64,000 nt of DNA from Melieria omissa (GCA_963971225.1 OZ020268.1:55179900-55243899); one strand, 5' to 3'; numbered from the stretch's first letter, positions 37,102-49,006 are shown. The notes: generated by a model from the sequence alone, not told the origin. Made by a program: numbers and translations.

Positions 37102-37777
37102 TTAAATAAATAATAATTTAGTAATTTGGATATTTATTATTTATTATTTATTTAGTAAAAAATCAAATTGAAAAACAGGACTAAGAAATACAAATAAAAT
37201 TATAAATATTCAAAATATAAAAATGCAAGTTTTATAATAAAAAAATATAAAAATTAAAAACTAAAATTAAATAAGTGAAAAAATAACTCAGCCAAACTAA
37301 CTAATTTTTTTCATTTTTAAGTTTGTAAATTTTTAGTTAATGGTTATTGTTGGTCATTGTTTTACTGAAAATTAATAAAAAAAATTAATAAAACCAACAA
37401 AACAAACTCCATAAAATTAAATAAACAACTAAATTAAATACAATAAAATTAAATAAAATGAAAAAATAAAATAAAATAAAATAAAATAATATAAAACAAA
37501 ATACAATAAAATACAATATAATAAAATAAAAGAAATAAAAATAAAATCATAAAAAAGAAATTGAAATAAATTAAAATTTAATTTAATTTAAAAAATTGTA
37601 AACAAAATAAAGCAAAATAAAATAAAATAAATTAAATATTATAAAAGAAATTGAAATAAATGAAAGTTTAATTTAATTTTAAAAATTGTAAACAAAGTAA
37701 AATAAAATAAAAAAATTAAATAAATTAAAATTAAATTAAAAAGAATAAAATAAAATTGAAATAAATTAATATAAAAT
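37102..37777. other. AT-only non-coding stretch
   Basis: A/T-rich simple sequence with scattered ATAAA units. No gene is present. Confidence 0.7.
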
Positions 37778-38010
37778 AAAATAATATAAAATAAAATAAA
37801 ATAAAATAAAATAAAATAAAATAAAATAAAATAAAATAAAATAAAATAAAATAAAATAAAATAAAATAAAATAAAATAAAATAAAATAAAATAAAATAAA
37901 ATAAAACAAAATAAAATAAAATAAAATAAAATAAAACAAAATAAAATAAAATAAGATAAAATAAGATAAAATAAAATAAAACAAAACAAAATAAAATAAA
38001 ATAAAAAAAA
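37778..38010. repeat. (ATAAA)n pentanucleotide array
   Basis: Nearly pure ATAAA units for about 230 bp, with single variants (ACAAA, AGATA) towards the right. The long minus-strand frames of F, Y, I and L residues here are artefacts of the repeat. Confidence 0.95.
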
Positions 38011-39294
38011 TTATAATTAAAAAGAATCAAATAAAATAAACTTAAATAAAAAATAATAAATTTACTCATATTTTCAATAATTTCAGCATGACTTTAGTTC
38101 GATTGTCCTTTCAACACTACGTAGTCATCCCGCATAGCATTTCATTAAAACACAAATAAATGATGTAAAACAGAAAAAACCAAACCAATATATATACGAA
38201 GTAACAATAAACATATACATACATATATACCAATACAAATGAAATCCATAAAGTTGCTGGTAGACATAGTGATATTAGCTGTTGTAAGGCATAAATATTT
38301 TTCAGTTTTATATCAAAGAAAAATTTTGCTATGATCAACTTTTTCCAACACAAAAAGTTGCAAGTTAAAAGTTTTAAACTGAAAAAAACAACACACAATA
38401 ATAACAATAACAACAAACAAACAATAAAAACGCATTACAACAATAGTTAAAGAATAAAATAGTTGACACGAAAAAAACCAAACCAAAAAACAAACACTAC
38501 ACCAGCGTTTCCTTCCATGGTAATGTCTGATTTCGTTTTCTTCTCAAATTGTTTGATAGTTGTCATATTTTTGATGCATTTCCTTTCATGCAATATTTAA
38601 AAGTTTTTATGGACAAGAACAACAACAACAAACCAATGGTATTAATGTATTTTATTTTTAAACTGACTACTGAAGTAAGCCAAAGCAAACAAAATCATAC
38701 ACTAATCCATATAAGCATCCAAATACATGAAAACATACATACATACAAGAATAAAAACAAGGCAAGAATATGCATAAGTACATACATGATTATAATTATA
38801 TATATGAAGTTGTGTATTTAGTTTTAGAAATTCATATTAGAAATAAAAATGCAAAAATTGAGCATTTCGTGGCATGATTTTGGTCGCAAAAGTGGGGAGG
38901 TCAGGTAAGTAATGAAAGAGAGTTGATTGAAAAAGTTGAGAGAGGGTCTTGTAGATAATAATTATGATTCAGTTCCCATTGAATTGTCTGTCACAACAGC
39001 TGGGAAAAATTAAGGAAAATTCGTAATAAAATTCGAAAATAATTTTTCGACAAATATGAACGGAATCTTAATAAAAACCATTACAATTATTGGATAAGAA
39101 TCTGCAACACACAACTGCCATCTCTGAGGCCACAGTTAAATTGTGCTCTCGCAACAAAAACCGTGAATCTTAGGTAAGGCGCAAACGTGCGTCAAATCCA
39201 TACTAATAAAGAAATTCTAAATAAAAAAAATAAAAATTAATAAAACAATAATAATACCATCTTAAATATTACAAGTGTTACAAACAACTGAAAA
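38011..39294. other. non-coding stretch before the LINE
   Basis: AT-rich, with CAA runs near 38,400 and 38,620. The 5' UTR of the I-type LINE probably starts somewhere after 39,100, but no target duplication was found to fix it. Confidence 0.5.
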
Positions 39295-40163
39295 ATGAAT
39301 GACCCTCCTGATCGCCACAAAGCAATGGATCAACCACTATTTAAAACCAACAAGAGTAAAGTACTTAAACTTCACTCCAGTGGACCGAGATACTTAATTA
39401 TTAGCAGAACAGACAATAATAAAACTCTCTCCAACGTGTCACCATTTCTAATAAACAAAGTTATCGACTGCACATGCGGTGGGGAAGTAGAATTATGTAA
39501 GAAACTAAGAAATGGAAACATTCTAATCAAAACAAAAACCTACACCCAAGCTACTAAACTGATAACACTAATATCACTATCCCCATCAATCAATATCGAA
39601 ATTTCCGAACATAACACACTAAATTATTCAAAAGGCGTGGTATACTCAAACGAGCTGAGAGGTATATCAGAGGACGTAATCTTGAATGAACTAAAAAGAA
39701 TGAACCACAAAAAGTATGTGAAGTAAAAAAAATCATGAAAAAAACTGAAAACTCCTTAACCGAAACCGGACTTATAATATTAACATTCGGCGACACATCA
39801 CTACCAAACGAAATATCAATTGGCTATGAAAAAGTGAAAATCCGACCTTATATTCCACAACCAATGAGATGTACGGGCTGTCTTCGATATGGACACACTG
39901 CAAAAATTTGCAAAAACAAAAAAATATGCCCAAACTGTGCCAAAGATTTCCACACCGACGTAGAAAACAATAATATTTGTACTGCACTTTCATCATGCAT
40001 CGTTTGCGTCATAAATGGAAGCGAAGACACCAACCACAACACTCTAAATAAAAAGTGCCCAATATTTTTAAAAGAAAAAGAAATACAGGCAATAATAACT
40101 ATAGAAAAAGTGGACAGAAAAAAGCAATTAACACTTACAAAGATCGCCACCCATATGGTCTAA
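39295..40163 (+). pseudogene. LINE ORF1 (Gag-like), frameshifted
   Basis: ATG 39295 opens a 143-codon frame that stops at 39726. The protein continues in another frame from about 39735. The second part contains CCHC-type knuckles: CTGCLRYGHTAKIC, then CPNCAKDFHTD and a third cysteine cluster ending KKCP. Such knuckles bind the element's RNA. A single frameshift near 39,720-39,735 separates the halves. Confidence 0.82.
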
Positions 40164-40698
40164 CAACATACTCAACAAAAGTAAATAAAGCAATAACAAT
40201 TAACGAAGGTACAGTTAATCAATTCCCAACGATCACCCAAAACAGCCCAAAACCGCCACTCTCCACAAATAACACCCACAACGAGAGAGAGGTAATCACC
40301 TATTAAGACATTTTAACAACAGCATCCGAAGCCCCACAGAAAACTCAGACTCAGCAAAAAAAAAGAGAGTCAAAAATAAAAATACTCCCATTGAAGACAA
40401 CAAACCGAACGAAACAGAAATTAAAGAGAATAAACAGCAACACGAAACAAGACCCAAAAATCCCGAAGACATCTACTAGCATTCACGATCACGTCGATTC
40501 TTCGGACTCAATGTCACTTGAAGCAGAAATGTTGTAAATGGCACTTCAAGCCGTAGCCCGTCTTTCTAATATTTAGTTTAACCTTAACATAAACATTTTG
40601 AAACATTACTATACGTATCTTTAGTGTATATATCTATTTATCCAAAATTTATAAGTTATATTTAAAATTTACTTTATTAATAACATAATATTGCAATA

Positions 40699-41586
40699 AT
40701 GTCACTAAAAGTATTACAATGGAATATAAACGGATACGTAAATAAATACAACGAACTACTGATCTTAATTAAACACCATAACATTAAAATAATATAATTA
40801 CAAGAGTCACACATCCTAAAACACACTAACAATATCCCGGTGTCAAATAACTTTATCCTATACCCTTATAATTCATCAAACTCTTTTGGTGGCGTAGCAA
40901 TTTTAGTACAAAAATCTATACAACACAAACAAGAAATCATAAATACCGACTTTGATGCAATTGCAATAGAAATTCAGTCAAAAATAAAATTTTCAATTAT
41001 TTCCGCATATATTTCTCCATCAACTAATTTCCAATTCCATAATTTAGAAAATGTATTAAATTTTTCCCACAACCCTACCTTAGTAACTGGAGATTTCAAT
41101 AGCTGGCACCAAAATTGGGGATCAACAAGAAATAACCGGAAAGGGAATATATTAGCCAACTTTATAAACCAATCCAATTACATCCTACTGAACGATAAGT
41201 CCCCCACCCACTTCTCTACCCACCACACTTTCACACACCTTGACCTGTCTTTCTGCTCTCCTGTCCTCAGTATCCACTTGGAGTGGAACATCGAAAAAAA
41301 TGTGTGTGGAAGTGACCACTTCTCGATTATAATCAGTATGTTTCCCAACCAACTTCAACCAAATTCACAATTCAAACCAAAATTTAAAATTGAACGAGCT
41401 GACTGGGCACTGTTTCAAAATAAATGCATTAGATTCGAATCCATCAGACCAGTAAAAACAAATGTTAACGCTGAAACCAAAAATTTTAAAAAATTATCCT
41501 ACAGGCGAATGAAGCTATTCCCCAATCTCGTCCACAAAGTGGACCACGCACGATCCCCTGGTGGAACCGTGAGCTTGAAGTATTAA
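40699..41586 (+). pseudogene. LINE ORF2 endonuclease (APE-type), broken
   Basis: The frame starts at ATG 40699 (MSLKVLQWNINGY), the usual start of an apurinic-type endonuclease, and has one in-frame stop (about 40,795) before LQESH. Later motifs are TLVTGDFNSWHQNWGS, with the catalytic GDFN, and GSDHFSI, with the terminal SDH box. The frame ends at 41586; diverged linker sequence with stops follows to about 41,850. The endonuclease nicks the target DNA for reverse transcription. Confidence 0.85.
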
Positions 41587-41951
41587 AAAAAGAGAAAAAC
41601 CGTCTATGGAATAAATTCAAAAGAAATATGACTCAACAAAACCTCCTATTATATAAAAAGCAAACGCAATATTAAAACGTGATATCAAAATAACAAAGAA
41701 ACAATCAATACAAAATTTCACCTCAGAAATAAACCCGTCTACCCCAACGGGAAAAATTTGGTCTAACATCCGCGGCTTTTGCGGATACAAAATTTCTCAC
41801 GGCATCCACTGTCTACAATCATTAAATGACCCATTAACTTTAAAATAAAAAAAGTTATTAATAAAAACCTATTCGCATTCCCATAGCGAATACACTACGC
41901 GCTAAAACTTTAAAGCGAGATTACTCGGAACAGCAATTTACGACTTAGGCG

Positions 41952-42218
41952 GTTATTGCTTTTGACCACAGAATTGCTATTATAGAAGCGGTAAATATAG
42001 CGAAAAACTCTAGAGGAAAATTCGCAATATGTTCTGATTCTCTCTCGGCCCTTGACGCCATTGCAAACACGAGCAATAACGAACGATACGCTTCTCAAAT
42101 AAGAAACATTTTAATTGATAAATTCCCGAAAATCAGCCTAATATGGGTTCCCGGCCATGTACAAATCGCTGGCAACGAATTTGCTGACCAATCAGCAAAA
42201 TATGCACATGTAGCGCCG
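41952..42218 (+). pseudogene. LINE ORF2 RNase H domain remnant
   Basis: Eighty-nine open codons contain FAICSDSLSALDAI (second catalytic region) and LIWVPGHVQIAGNEFADQSA (third and fourth regions), typical of the RNase H module of I-clade LINEs. The frame runs into foreign G-rich sequence soon after AKYAHVAP. The beginning of the domain is missing with the RT. Confidence 0.82.
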
Positions 42219-42219
42219 T

Positions 42220-42940
42220 GGAAGGACTCTTATATCCGTACATACGAGGAGGGGGATACAATTTTGTGGGGGTAGGGGGAGTCCCCCATATATCCCCCTT
42301 GAAAGGGAACCCGTCGGAAGTGTATAGTTTTTTTTTAATTAATTTTTTTTAATTTTACCTGCGAAGCGAGCAAACTTGTAATTACTTGCCAATAAGGTGG
42401 AGTGGTTAGGTAGAAAAAGAGGGGAGAGGGGTAATAACCCTCTTAAGTGCGAGTAGGGCTTCAGGTTCAGTGAAATATTTACAGTATTTCTGTATTCAAA
42501 CTCCTTTTGTGTGGCCGGCCTTCGGGCGGGCGCTTGAAAAATAACCCTCATAGGAGCAACTAGTGCGCCAGGCATCAGTAAAGTGCTAACAGTATTTCTG
42601 CATTCAAATCCCTTCTGTGTGGTCGGCCTTCGGCCGGGCGTTTGAAAAATAACCCTCATAGGAGCAACCATTGTGCCGGAGCATCAGTAAGGTGCTAACA
42701 GTATTTCTGCATAAATTTATGAATAAAATTTACATTTATACTGAATTTTAACATTTCAAAATGGCAATGCTGTCGATATTTCTTGAGCTTTTATCCTATT
42801 GTGAATGCCAGTTGTATTGAGTGGAAGAAGAAGTGTAAAATTGCAAGACGATTTTTGTGATTTTTTTAAATTAATAACTTAAAAACTAGAGAATCCGACG
42901 ACTAAAAATTTAAAATTACTCGTTTATTAGTGAATACTAC
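42220..42940. other. foreign insertion inside the LINE (left part)
   Basis: G/C-run sequence (GGGGGTAGGGGGAGTCCCCC near 42,270) and a tandem repeat (42481-42712) separate the RNase H remnant from the later TIR element. No family was recognised. It could be part of a Helitron-like or other non-coding element; the exact edges are unclear. Confidence 0.5.
42481..42712. repeat. 108-bp tandem repeat, two copies plus start of a third
   Basis: Copies start with ACAGTATTTCTG at 42481, 42589 and 42698, giving a period of 108-109 bp. Each full copy contains a GC-rich GGCC-TTC-GGCC hairpin and the string GAAAAATAACCCTCATAGGA. Confidence 0.9.
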
Positions 42941-44082
42941 CACAGAACAAACAATATACAGAATGCGCATCTGGTGTAAAGAAAATTTTCTTCGCGGGTT
43001 CCAGCGGTACGACCCGTTTGTGGATGCGGGGGGAAGCAGTAAAGGGGATGAGAACGCACAGAGCGCGAGGGCGTAAGCTGAGAAGCTCCGACCGCGCACC
43101 ACACACTGTGGTTGTTGTTGTTGGGCAACAAAGCGATGTGCCGCTTGCATGGTTCAACTAACAAGGTTGTAGCAAGCCACCGGCTGATCGTTTATCGCTT
43201 CTGTCAAAATCGTCGGTGTCAGCAGTGGTGCGGTGTTGCCGCATCGGTTGAAATGAAAATACCTGACTGAAAACAACTGACCTGAGCACTTTTCCCGTTT
43301 TTTCACTCAAATACAGCACCGTCTGGCAACAATCACTTTTGTCTGTTTTCAGTTTCTCCCTCTTTCGTCGGAAAATGACAGCTGAATTTGACAGTAGCGA
43401 TAAACGATCCTACCAACAAAATACATGTGGTTTTTGGTGTTGCGGGGATGCTATTACCTTGTTTATTGTGCCATGGCCGCTTGCATGTTGGTGCTGGCTC
43501 GTGCTCGCTCTCCGCTTGCTTTTTGACAAACAAGAACAAGAAGTGGACAGGCAGTTTCATAGAAAAATTGATTGAGCGATCGCCAAGGCACATAAGGTGG
43601 TAGCACTACGGGAAAAACCAAAATTCAATGGATTTTATAAGTTCTTTTGGTCTGCTTGTAAAATAGAAGTTGTAAAAAGTACAAATGGCTACAATGAAAT
43701 ATATGTGTTAAATATTGAAACAACCAAGACGCATTAAGAAAGTGATAATAAGTGGAAAACTATTGCTACAATGTTGTGCTAATTATCAAAGAATACTGCA
43801 ACTACCTATTGAATTTGCCTTGGCGATTGCTTTGCCAAATCAACCACGATTTCAATGTGCACGAGCAGCTGGCTTGCTGCGGAAAGCGACAACATTGCGT
43901 GTTGTTGTCGAAATGAGAATAAAGTCCAAAACCATCGAATTTATGCGTATACAATACATCAATTCGCGCTTACTCTCTCGGTTCCCTTTACATTTTCCTC
44001 ACCTTTGTTGCTTCCCGCCCGCGTCTGAAATGAAATCGCAAAATTATTTCAGATGCGCCTTCTGTATACTGTTTATTCTGTG
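42941..44082. mobile_element. DNA element with 33-bp TIRs and 7-bp target duplication
   Basis: The left end reads CACAGAACAAACAATATACA and continues to GCGCATCTG. The right end is its inverted copy with three mismatches over 33 bp. The 7-bp flank ATACTAC is present on both sides (42934-42940 and 44083-44089). Internal inverted segments also exist (GATCGTTTATCGCT near 43187 and its reverse near 43400). No transposase is visible in 1142 bp. A 7-bp duplication fits few superfamilies (P-like elements make 7-8 bp), so the family is open. Confidence 0.8.
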
Positions 44083-44129
44083 ATACTACCTACCATAAAA
44101 ATTTCAGTGCGCTAGCTCACCGCCCATAT

Positions 44130-44508
44130 ATAAGAGACTAGCCACACAAACTGCTATGGAATAACACAAGCAACTGGTATCAACAACTAAACTCAAAAAG
44201 ATACAATCTCAAAGAATACCTACCAACTAACAGTAATTCGTTAAACCGACTAGATATTATAATATTTTAACGACTCAGACTAGACTAAACTCACACACGG
44301 CCACCTGATGAACAACAGCAATCCCCCTACCTGCCAATGCAGCAACCAAATTTATATCGATATTACACACATAATAGCTCATTGCCCACTTCTAAGCTAC
44401 CAAAGGAATAGATCCTGTCTCGGAACAAATCCTCTATCATTACTATCCACTCCTTCAGAAGAATCGATCACTAAAATTATTAAATTCCTAAAAACCGCCA
44501 ATCTTTAA
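44130..44508 (+). pseudogene. LINE ORF2 C-terminal remnant
   Basis: After the insertion, ORF2 resumes with WNNTSNWYQQLNSKRYNL. After a stop it continues in another frame with PPTCQCSNQIYIDITHIIAH and CPLL, the cysteine/histidine-rich end common to I- and Jockey-type ORF2 proteins. The final stop is at 44506-44508, and the TAAA tail follows about 75 bp later. Confidence 0.75.
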
Positions 44509-44609
44509 CACTCCACTTAACTCATTTATATTTAACGCAATTAATTAAGCTTAAGGCCTAGTTATAGTTATAAGTTAACTTTGTAAAGAAATAAATAAAT
44601 AAATAATTC

Positions 44610-45250
44610 TAATTAAAATTAATTACAATTAAAACGAATGAATAAATTAAAATTAATTAAATTAAACTTAAAGATTTGTTTAAAATGTCATTATAAATGA
44701 GTCAATAACTCTGCCCTTTTTTGCTTCTGGTATATTTACTGGAGTTTCTTATTCTATTTCAAATTTAAAACAGAAGCAAATAAGTTCATTGAAAACATAC
44801 GTTACTCAATAGTTCCTTACCTCAATAATTAAATATTCTATGTTCCACATATCTTCGTAAAACATGCGACACATATTTTCTCAGGCAGCGAGTTGCATTT
44901 CCTGTCACTAGACATTAGAAACAATATTTAAAATATTTACATATAAATTTCATCAGATCCAGCAAACATTTAACTAATTTCTACTTTTACACTAAAGCTT
45001 TTTAAAAAAAACTTTCAATTATTACAAGCACAAAAAACTATTTCATCGTTTACATTACCTGAACTTGAACACCACTGTGAATGAAAACATTTGCCACTGG
45101 CAACTCTATCATTCACACTAGTTCTTTGGCATTTTGTTGCCGTTTCTTTCGCATTCGCCGCGGCAGCGCCCCCTGTACGCTGATGGCAAATCAATAGCGT
45201 TGCGCAGTGCCGCCAACATAGCGATTTCAACTCGTATCTTCGTCGCGCAA
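44610..45250. other. intergenic stretch upstream of Ran
   Basis: AT-rich up to about 45,100, then GC-richer. No gene was recognised. Confidence 0.55.
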
Positions 45251-45255
45251 CGGTC

Positions 45256-45415
45256 CAGTCAGTTTAGCAGCGGAATCGAAGCTGGAGTTTTTGCAATTTC
45301 CCACAGCTCGAATTCGAATTTTGTGTGTGCGGACGCTTGCAACGAACGCTTTGTGCTTACAATTACAGCCACATTGTATCTAAGTTTAAATTCTCACTTC
45401 GAGGCAGCAAGAAAT
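45256..45415 (+). promoter_or_regulatory. possible Ran initiator and 5' UTR exon
   Basis: CCAGTCAGTT at 45255-45264 contains the fly initiator consensus TCAGTT. About 155 bp downstream, AAGAAAT|GTAAGTA is a consensus donor at 45415/45416. An acceptor (CCATTTCTAG) ends at 46890, 65 bp before the Ran ATG. A non-coding first exon here, with a 1.5-kb intron, would therefore fit. This is inference from sites only. Confidence 0.4.
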
Positions 45416-46955
45416 GTAAGTACAATCGCGAACGCCGTTGGCTGGCAAGGCAATGTGCCGAAAGTCGTGCGACGCCGGTGTCGGCGTCTGCTGAACGTCG
45501 TTTGCGCGCACGTTGAAAAGTGTGCTGGCATGTGTTTGTGTGTGAGTGTGCGTATGCGGAAAAATTGAATGTTGTGCAAAAAAGCGAACTAAAATAGGTC
45601 CAGCGATGTATCGGGCTTTGGGCGGGCGATAGCCAGTGCTAGGAACGCATCTGCCTCAGGCCACCTTCAACTGCACCCATTACTATTGCAATTTCAGCTG
45701 GTGGGTGAAAAACGTGTTTCGCACACAGCGGCCATAAAGCAGCTGCAGCGCGGCGCGCAATAAGCGTCGCATCTGAAGTGTTTATCCTTCTGATGTGAGC
45801 CTGCATTGCGATTAGACGGAACCGCAGTTTTTGCAATTTTGCACAAATTTTCTGCACGTTTTGAGGTTAGGTTAAGGTTTCGGCTTGGGGTACGTCGTCG
45901 TTGGGGATTCGTGCTCGCCGCTGTCGTCATATATGGCAGCTGCTCGGCGGCAGCGCTGCCGGCGTCGGGGTGACGGCGCTTTGCAAAATTATTGTATTTC
46001 GTTTTGCATTTTTGTTGTTTGTGTCCGTCCGTTGTTTGTATGTGCACACACTTTTCGGTTTGTTTAATTTTTCACAAATGTGCAAAAAAATGTGGCAGGA
46101 GAAGAAATCATGAAAATTGTGTGTCTTGGCGTCTGTGCCTGTGTAGCACTTAGTACAATCGGTTTTTGGCGCCAAAGCCTGAGTGGCCGCTTGACACGCA
46201 TTGCGGGCACCAGTGATTCATACGGAGGACGTTGGGGCCATTCATGGAATTACGATGAGAGAAAATTCCAGCACAGATGAGTTCTGTCTAAAAACAGCAA
46301 ATGACAAATAGCCGCATGGTTGTTTGTTTTCGCAGTTGTTAGGGCAATTTCACAAAGTTGCTAATTCTAATATTTAACGCATTTGTATCGATTTGGTTCG
46401 TCATCTCGTTGAGGGGTGGACCCATACTCAGATGTCTGCAGTTCTTTTGTTTAGGCTGTGCCGATTGGCATTGACAACGAGAGTGCAGCTGCACTGAACC
46501 GAAGGACAAAATGCGTTAGGTCATGTATTGCTAGCAAGATGCGCTACAAGTTGAAATTCAGTGTAAAACAGTGCATTTGTGTACAAATACGGATGCTTGC
46601 AATATTTTTTTGTGAGGTAGTTGAAGGCATCAAATCCCAGAAGTTGGATGATCCTTACTGCTCTTCGAGCGGCAGTTAGTTATCTTTCGGAGTCTTGTCG
46701 GTTTACGGTCTTTTGATCTCAGTACATCTATTAGTTTGTATGTATGCTTTCCCTTCATTTTATTTAGTTTTTATTAATATGTTAAATTTGCATTGATTTT
46801 GATTTTATTATAATTGATCATCATGCAAACTAAACAATTACTTGTGATTCTCATTAAATCTTCTTCTCTCTCTCTCTGGTCCATTTCTAGCGCTTGGAGT
46901 GCATTGTTGACCAGCTAAATTGAAAAGTAGCAACAGCCGCAAGAAAAACAAAACA

Positions 46956-47672
46956 ATGGCACAAGAAGCTGATATTCCCACATTCAAATGCGTGCTGGTC
47001 GGCGATGGCGGCACTGGCAAGACAACCTTCGTCAAGCGTCACATGACCGGCGAATTCGAAAAGAAGTACGTTGCTACACTCGGCGTCGAGGTGCACCCGT
47101 TGATATTCCACACCAATCGCGGCGCCATCCGCTTCAACGTCTGGGACACCGCTGGCCAGGAGAAGTTCGGCGGCTTGCGCGATGGCTACTACATTCAGGG
47201 GCAATGTGCTATCATCATGTTCGATGTTACGTCTCGCGTCACATACAAGAACGTGCCCAACTGGCACCGAGATCTGGTGCGCGTCTGTGAGAACATACCG
47301 ATCGTGCTGTGCGGCAACAAAGTCGACATCAAGGATCGAAAAGTGAAGGCCAAGAGCATTGTTTTCCACAGAAAAAAGAATCTGCAGGTAGGTGATTCGC
47401 AACGCAGCGCTCATTGTGAATGCCCACTTGAATGGGGTTTTGTTTTCCATTTGCAGTACTACGACATTTCCGCCAAGTCAAATTACAACTTTGAGAAGCC
47501 GTTCCTCTGGCTGGCACGCAAGCTGGTCGGCGATCCGAATCTGGAATTTGTCGCCATGCCGGCGCTGTTGCCGCCCGAGGTCAAAATGGACAAAGACTGG
47601 CAGCTGCAAATCGAGCGAGACTTACAGGAGGCCCAAGAGACTGCCCTGCCCGAAGAGGATGAGGACTTGTAA
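46956..47672 (+). CDS. Ran: Ran, nuclear-transport GTPase
   Basis: Exons 46956-47387 and 47457-47672 give 215 codons, the usual Ran length. The ATG lies in a good context (AAACAATGG); an earlier in-frame TTG at 46920 is not the start. Visible motifs are P-loop GDGGTGKT (residues 16-23), switch I region with TLGVEVHPL, switch II WDTAGQE with the catalytic glutamine at 68, guanine-base motifs NKVD (121-124) and SAK (149-151), and the acidic C-terminus EEDEDL that is unique to Ran and lacks a prenylation cysteine. Ran-GTP in the nucleus and Ran-GDP in the cytoplasm drive importin and exportin cycles and mitotic spindle assembly. The 69-bp intron (47388-47456) has length divisible by three and no stop. 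A 5' UTR intron probably ends at 46890. Confidence 0.97.
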   Translation: MAQEADIPTFKCVLVGDGGTGKTTFVKRHMTGEFEKKYVATLGVEVHPLIFHTNRGAIRFNVWDTAGQEKFGGLRDGYYIQGQCAIIMFDVTSRVTYKNVPNWHRDLVRVCENIPIVLCGNKVDIKDRKVKAKSIVFHRKKNLQVGDSQRSAHCECPLEWGFVFHLQYYDISAKSNYNFEKPFLWLARKLVGDPNLEFVAMPALLPPEVKMDKDWQLQIERDLQEAQETALPEEDEDL

Positions 47673-47870
47673 GCCGCCCGCCCCTTCCCGCCCTCCCCAA
47701 CAGAGATAGTGTTGCGCGCCCAACCGCCAGCCGCAACCATAGCAGCACAGCAAGAACACGAACACACTTGGTAGAAAAGTGTGCACGGCAGACAGCAAGT
47801 AGGCAGGCGCAGGAGAAACGAATCAACCAACCAACACTTATAATTGCAAAAATAAAATATATAATAATAA
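47673..47870 (+). other. Ran 3' UTR with polyadenylation signal
   Basis: AATAAA lies at 47851-47856, 179 bp after the stop, within an A-rich tail; later AATAAA copies near 47,935 could also be used. Confidence 0.6.
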
Positions 47871-48449
47871 AAACTACAAATTCAAAAAGAGCACGGAAAC
47901 ACAAAATGAAAGCGAAAAGGACACAATTTCAATAATAAAACAATAATACATATTTAAAGAAAACCACGAAAATCGAAAGCGCAAATATTTTGAGACAGTT
48001 TTGGCAGAGTTATCGTCGTTGCAATTTGCAGATTTGTGGCGCTGCTCCCACATACATACACATCTACACCTCTAACAATTATTTAAATTTCGTTTATTTC
48101 TCTATATGCTAGCTTGTAAACAATTTTTTTTAAGAATTTTTGTATTTAAATTAATTTGAAGAATAGTTAAAAAGTCTTTGATAATTGAGCATGGATTTTT
48201 TTCGCAAACAGTACGCAGCAAGATCTGTAAAATGCAGGCATCCAATGATACTTTGTTGGATGTATGAATATTTCTTCGGTCCGGGTGGTGCGCACTCAAC
48301 ATTATCGCTGGCAGAGATTAGGATAAAGGCGCAGCTTGAAATCGTAGAAATAATTATTATTTTATTGTTTTTGTATTACATAATAAAGAATTGTGTAAGC
48401 ATGTATTGAATTGAGAAATGCAACAAATATCAATGGCACTAGTGAGTAG

Positions 48450-48928
48450 TTAGGGCGCTCGTCTCGGCTCCATCATGCCGCTTTCGAAGTACTTCATGTG
48501 ATGCGTGGGACACCGTATGCAGCAGCCGGGAAAGATGCCAGAGAATTCAAACTTGGTGGTGCAATTCACTTGCATCTCGTCGCAACTGCAAAGATGCGCA
48601 AGTGTGCACGTTTGTGGCGAATTCATATTTTATAGCAATTTAACTTACAGATCAATATTGGTGCGGAATGTGTCGGTGCATGTGGCGCGTCTGCTGCATA
48701 GGCCGTCCTCATTGAACTCGATGTATTGCTGGCCCTTGTTCATCATTGGCAGATATTTGAGTGTGATTGTCTCACCCTGCAGCGTGCGGTAGGTGCACGA
48801 AGGCTCGCCAACTGAAAGCGTCTATTATTCCCTGTTGTGAAGTGCACAAACAAAGGCTACTCACCCCTTCTCATGGCATCCACCAGCGCGAACACCATCA
48901 ACACCGAAACTACTAACGCGATTTTCAT
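48450..48928 (-). CDS. secreted eight-cysteine SVWC-like protein (three small exons)
   Basis: Minus-strand exons 48928-48865, 48811-48649 and 48585-48450 join in frame over GT-AG introns of 53 and 63 bp to encode 120 residues. The start MKIALVVSVLMVFALVDA is a signal peptide. The mature part has exactly eight cysteines in the order C, C-x5-C, C-x6-C, CC-x2-C (blocks EPSCTY, GLCSRRATC, LLCDEMQVNC, PGCCIRC). This fits the single-domain von Willebrand factor type C (SVWC) family of arthropod secreted proteins, which includes Vago and is known to respond to infection and nutrition. A TATA box lies 79 bp before the ATG, and a minus-strand AATAAA lies at 48361-48366, 84 bp after the stop. It runs tail-to-tail with Ran. 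The family call rests on cysteine pattern and length; a different eight-cysteine secreted family is possible. Confidence 0.82.
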
Positions 48929-49006
48929 GTTGAGGCTTAGTTACCTGTCAGTCAACGACTGTGTTGCCGCTCCAAATGGGCACTGGACAAAGTCAGCTGC
49001 ACAGCG

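Larger units (their letters stand above)
39295..44605 (+). mobile_element. I-clade LINE, inactive, with RT deleted and other elements inserted
   Basis: In order: ORF1 with a zinc-knuckle region, ORF2 endonuclease, a short remnant, an RNase H domain, a long foreign insertion (about 42,220-44,105), and the ORF2 C-terminus with a CHC-like end. It ends in a tail of TAAA units (AAATAAATAAATAAATAA, about 44,587-44,605). RNase H after RT plus a TAA-rich tail is characteristic of I-type elements. The RT core with its YADD box is absent between the endonuclease and RNase H. Frameshifts and stops make it dead. The left boundary is approximate. Confidence 0.85.

Noticed and set aside
37639..38069. Minus-strand frames of over 100 codons rich in F, Y, L and I
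   Set aside because: They are translations of the ATAAA pentanucleotide array.
43589..43612. CATAAGGTGGTAG string reminiscent of part of the P-element terminus
   Set aside because: It is a short internal match, not at the element end, and is probably coincidental.
46920..46955. Upstream TTG-initiated N-terminal extension of Ran
   Set aside because: Ran normally begins with MAQE-like residues. The ATG at 46956 has a good context, and the upstream codons are 5' UTR.
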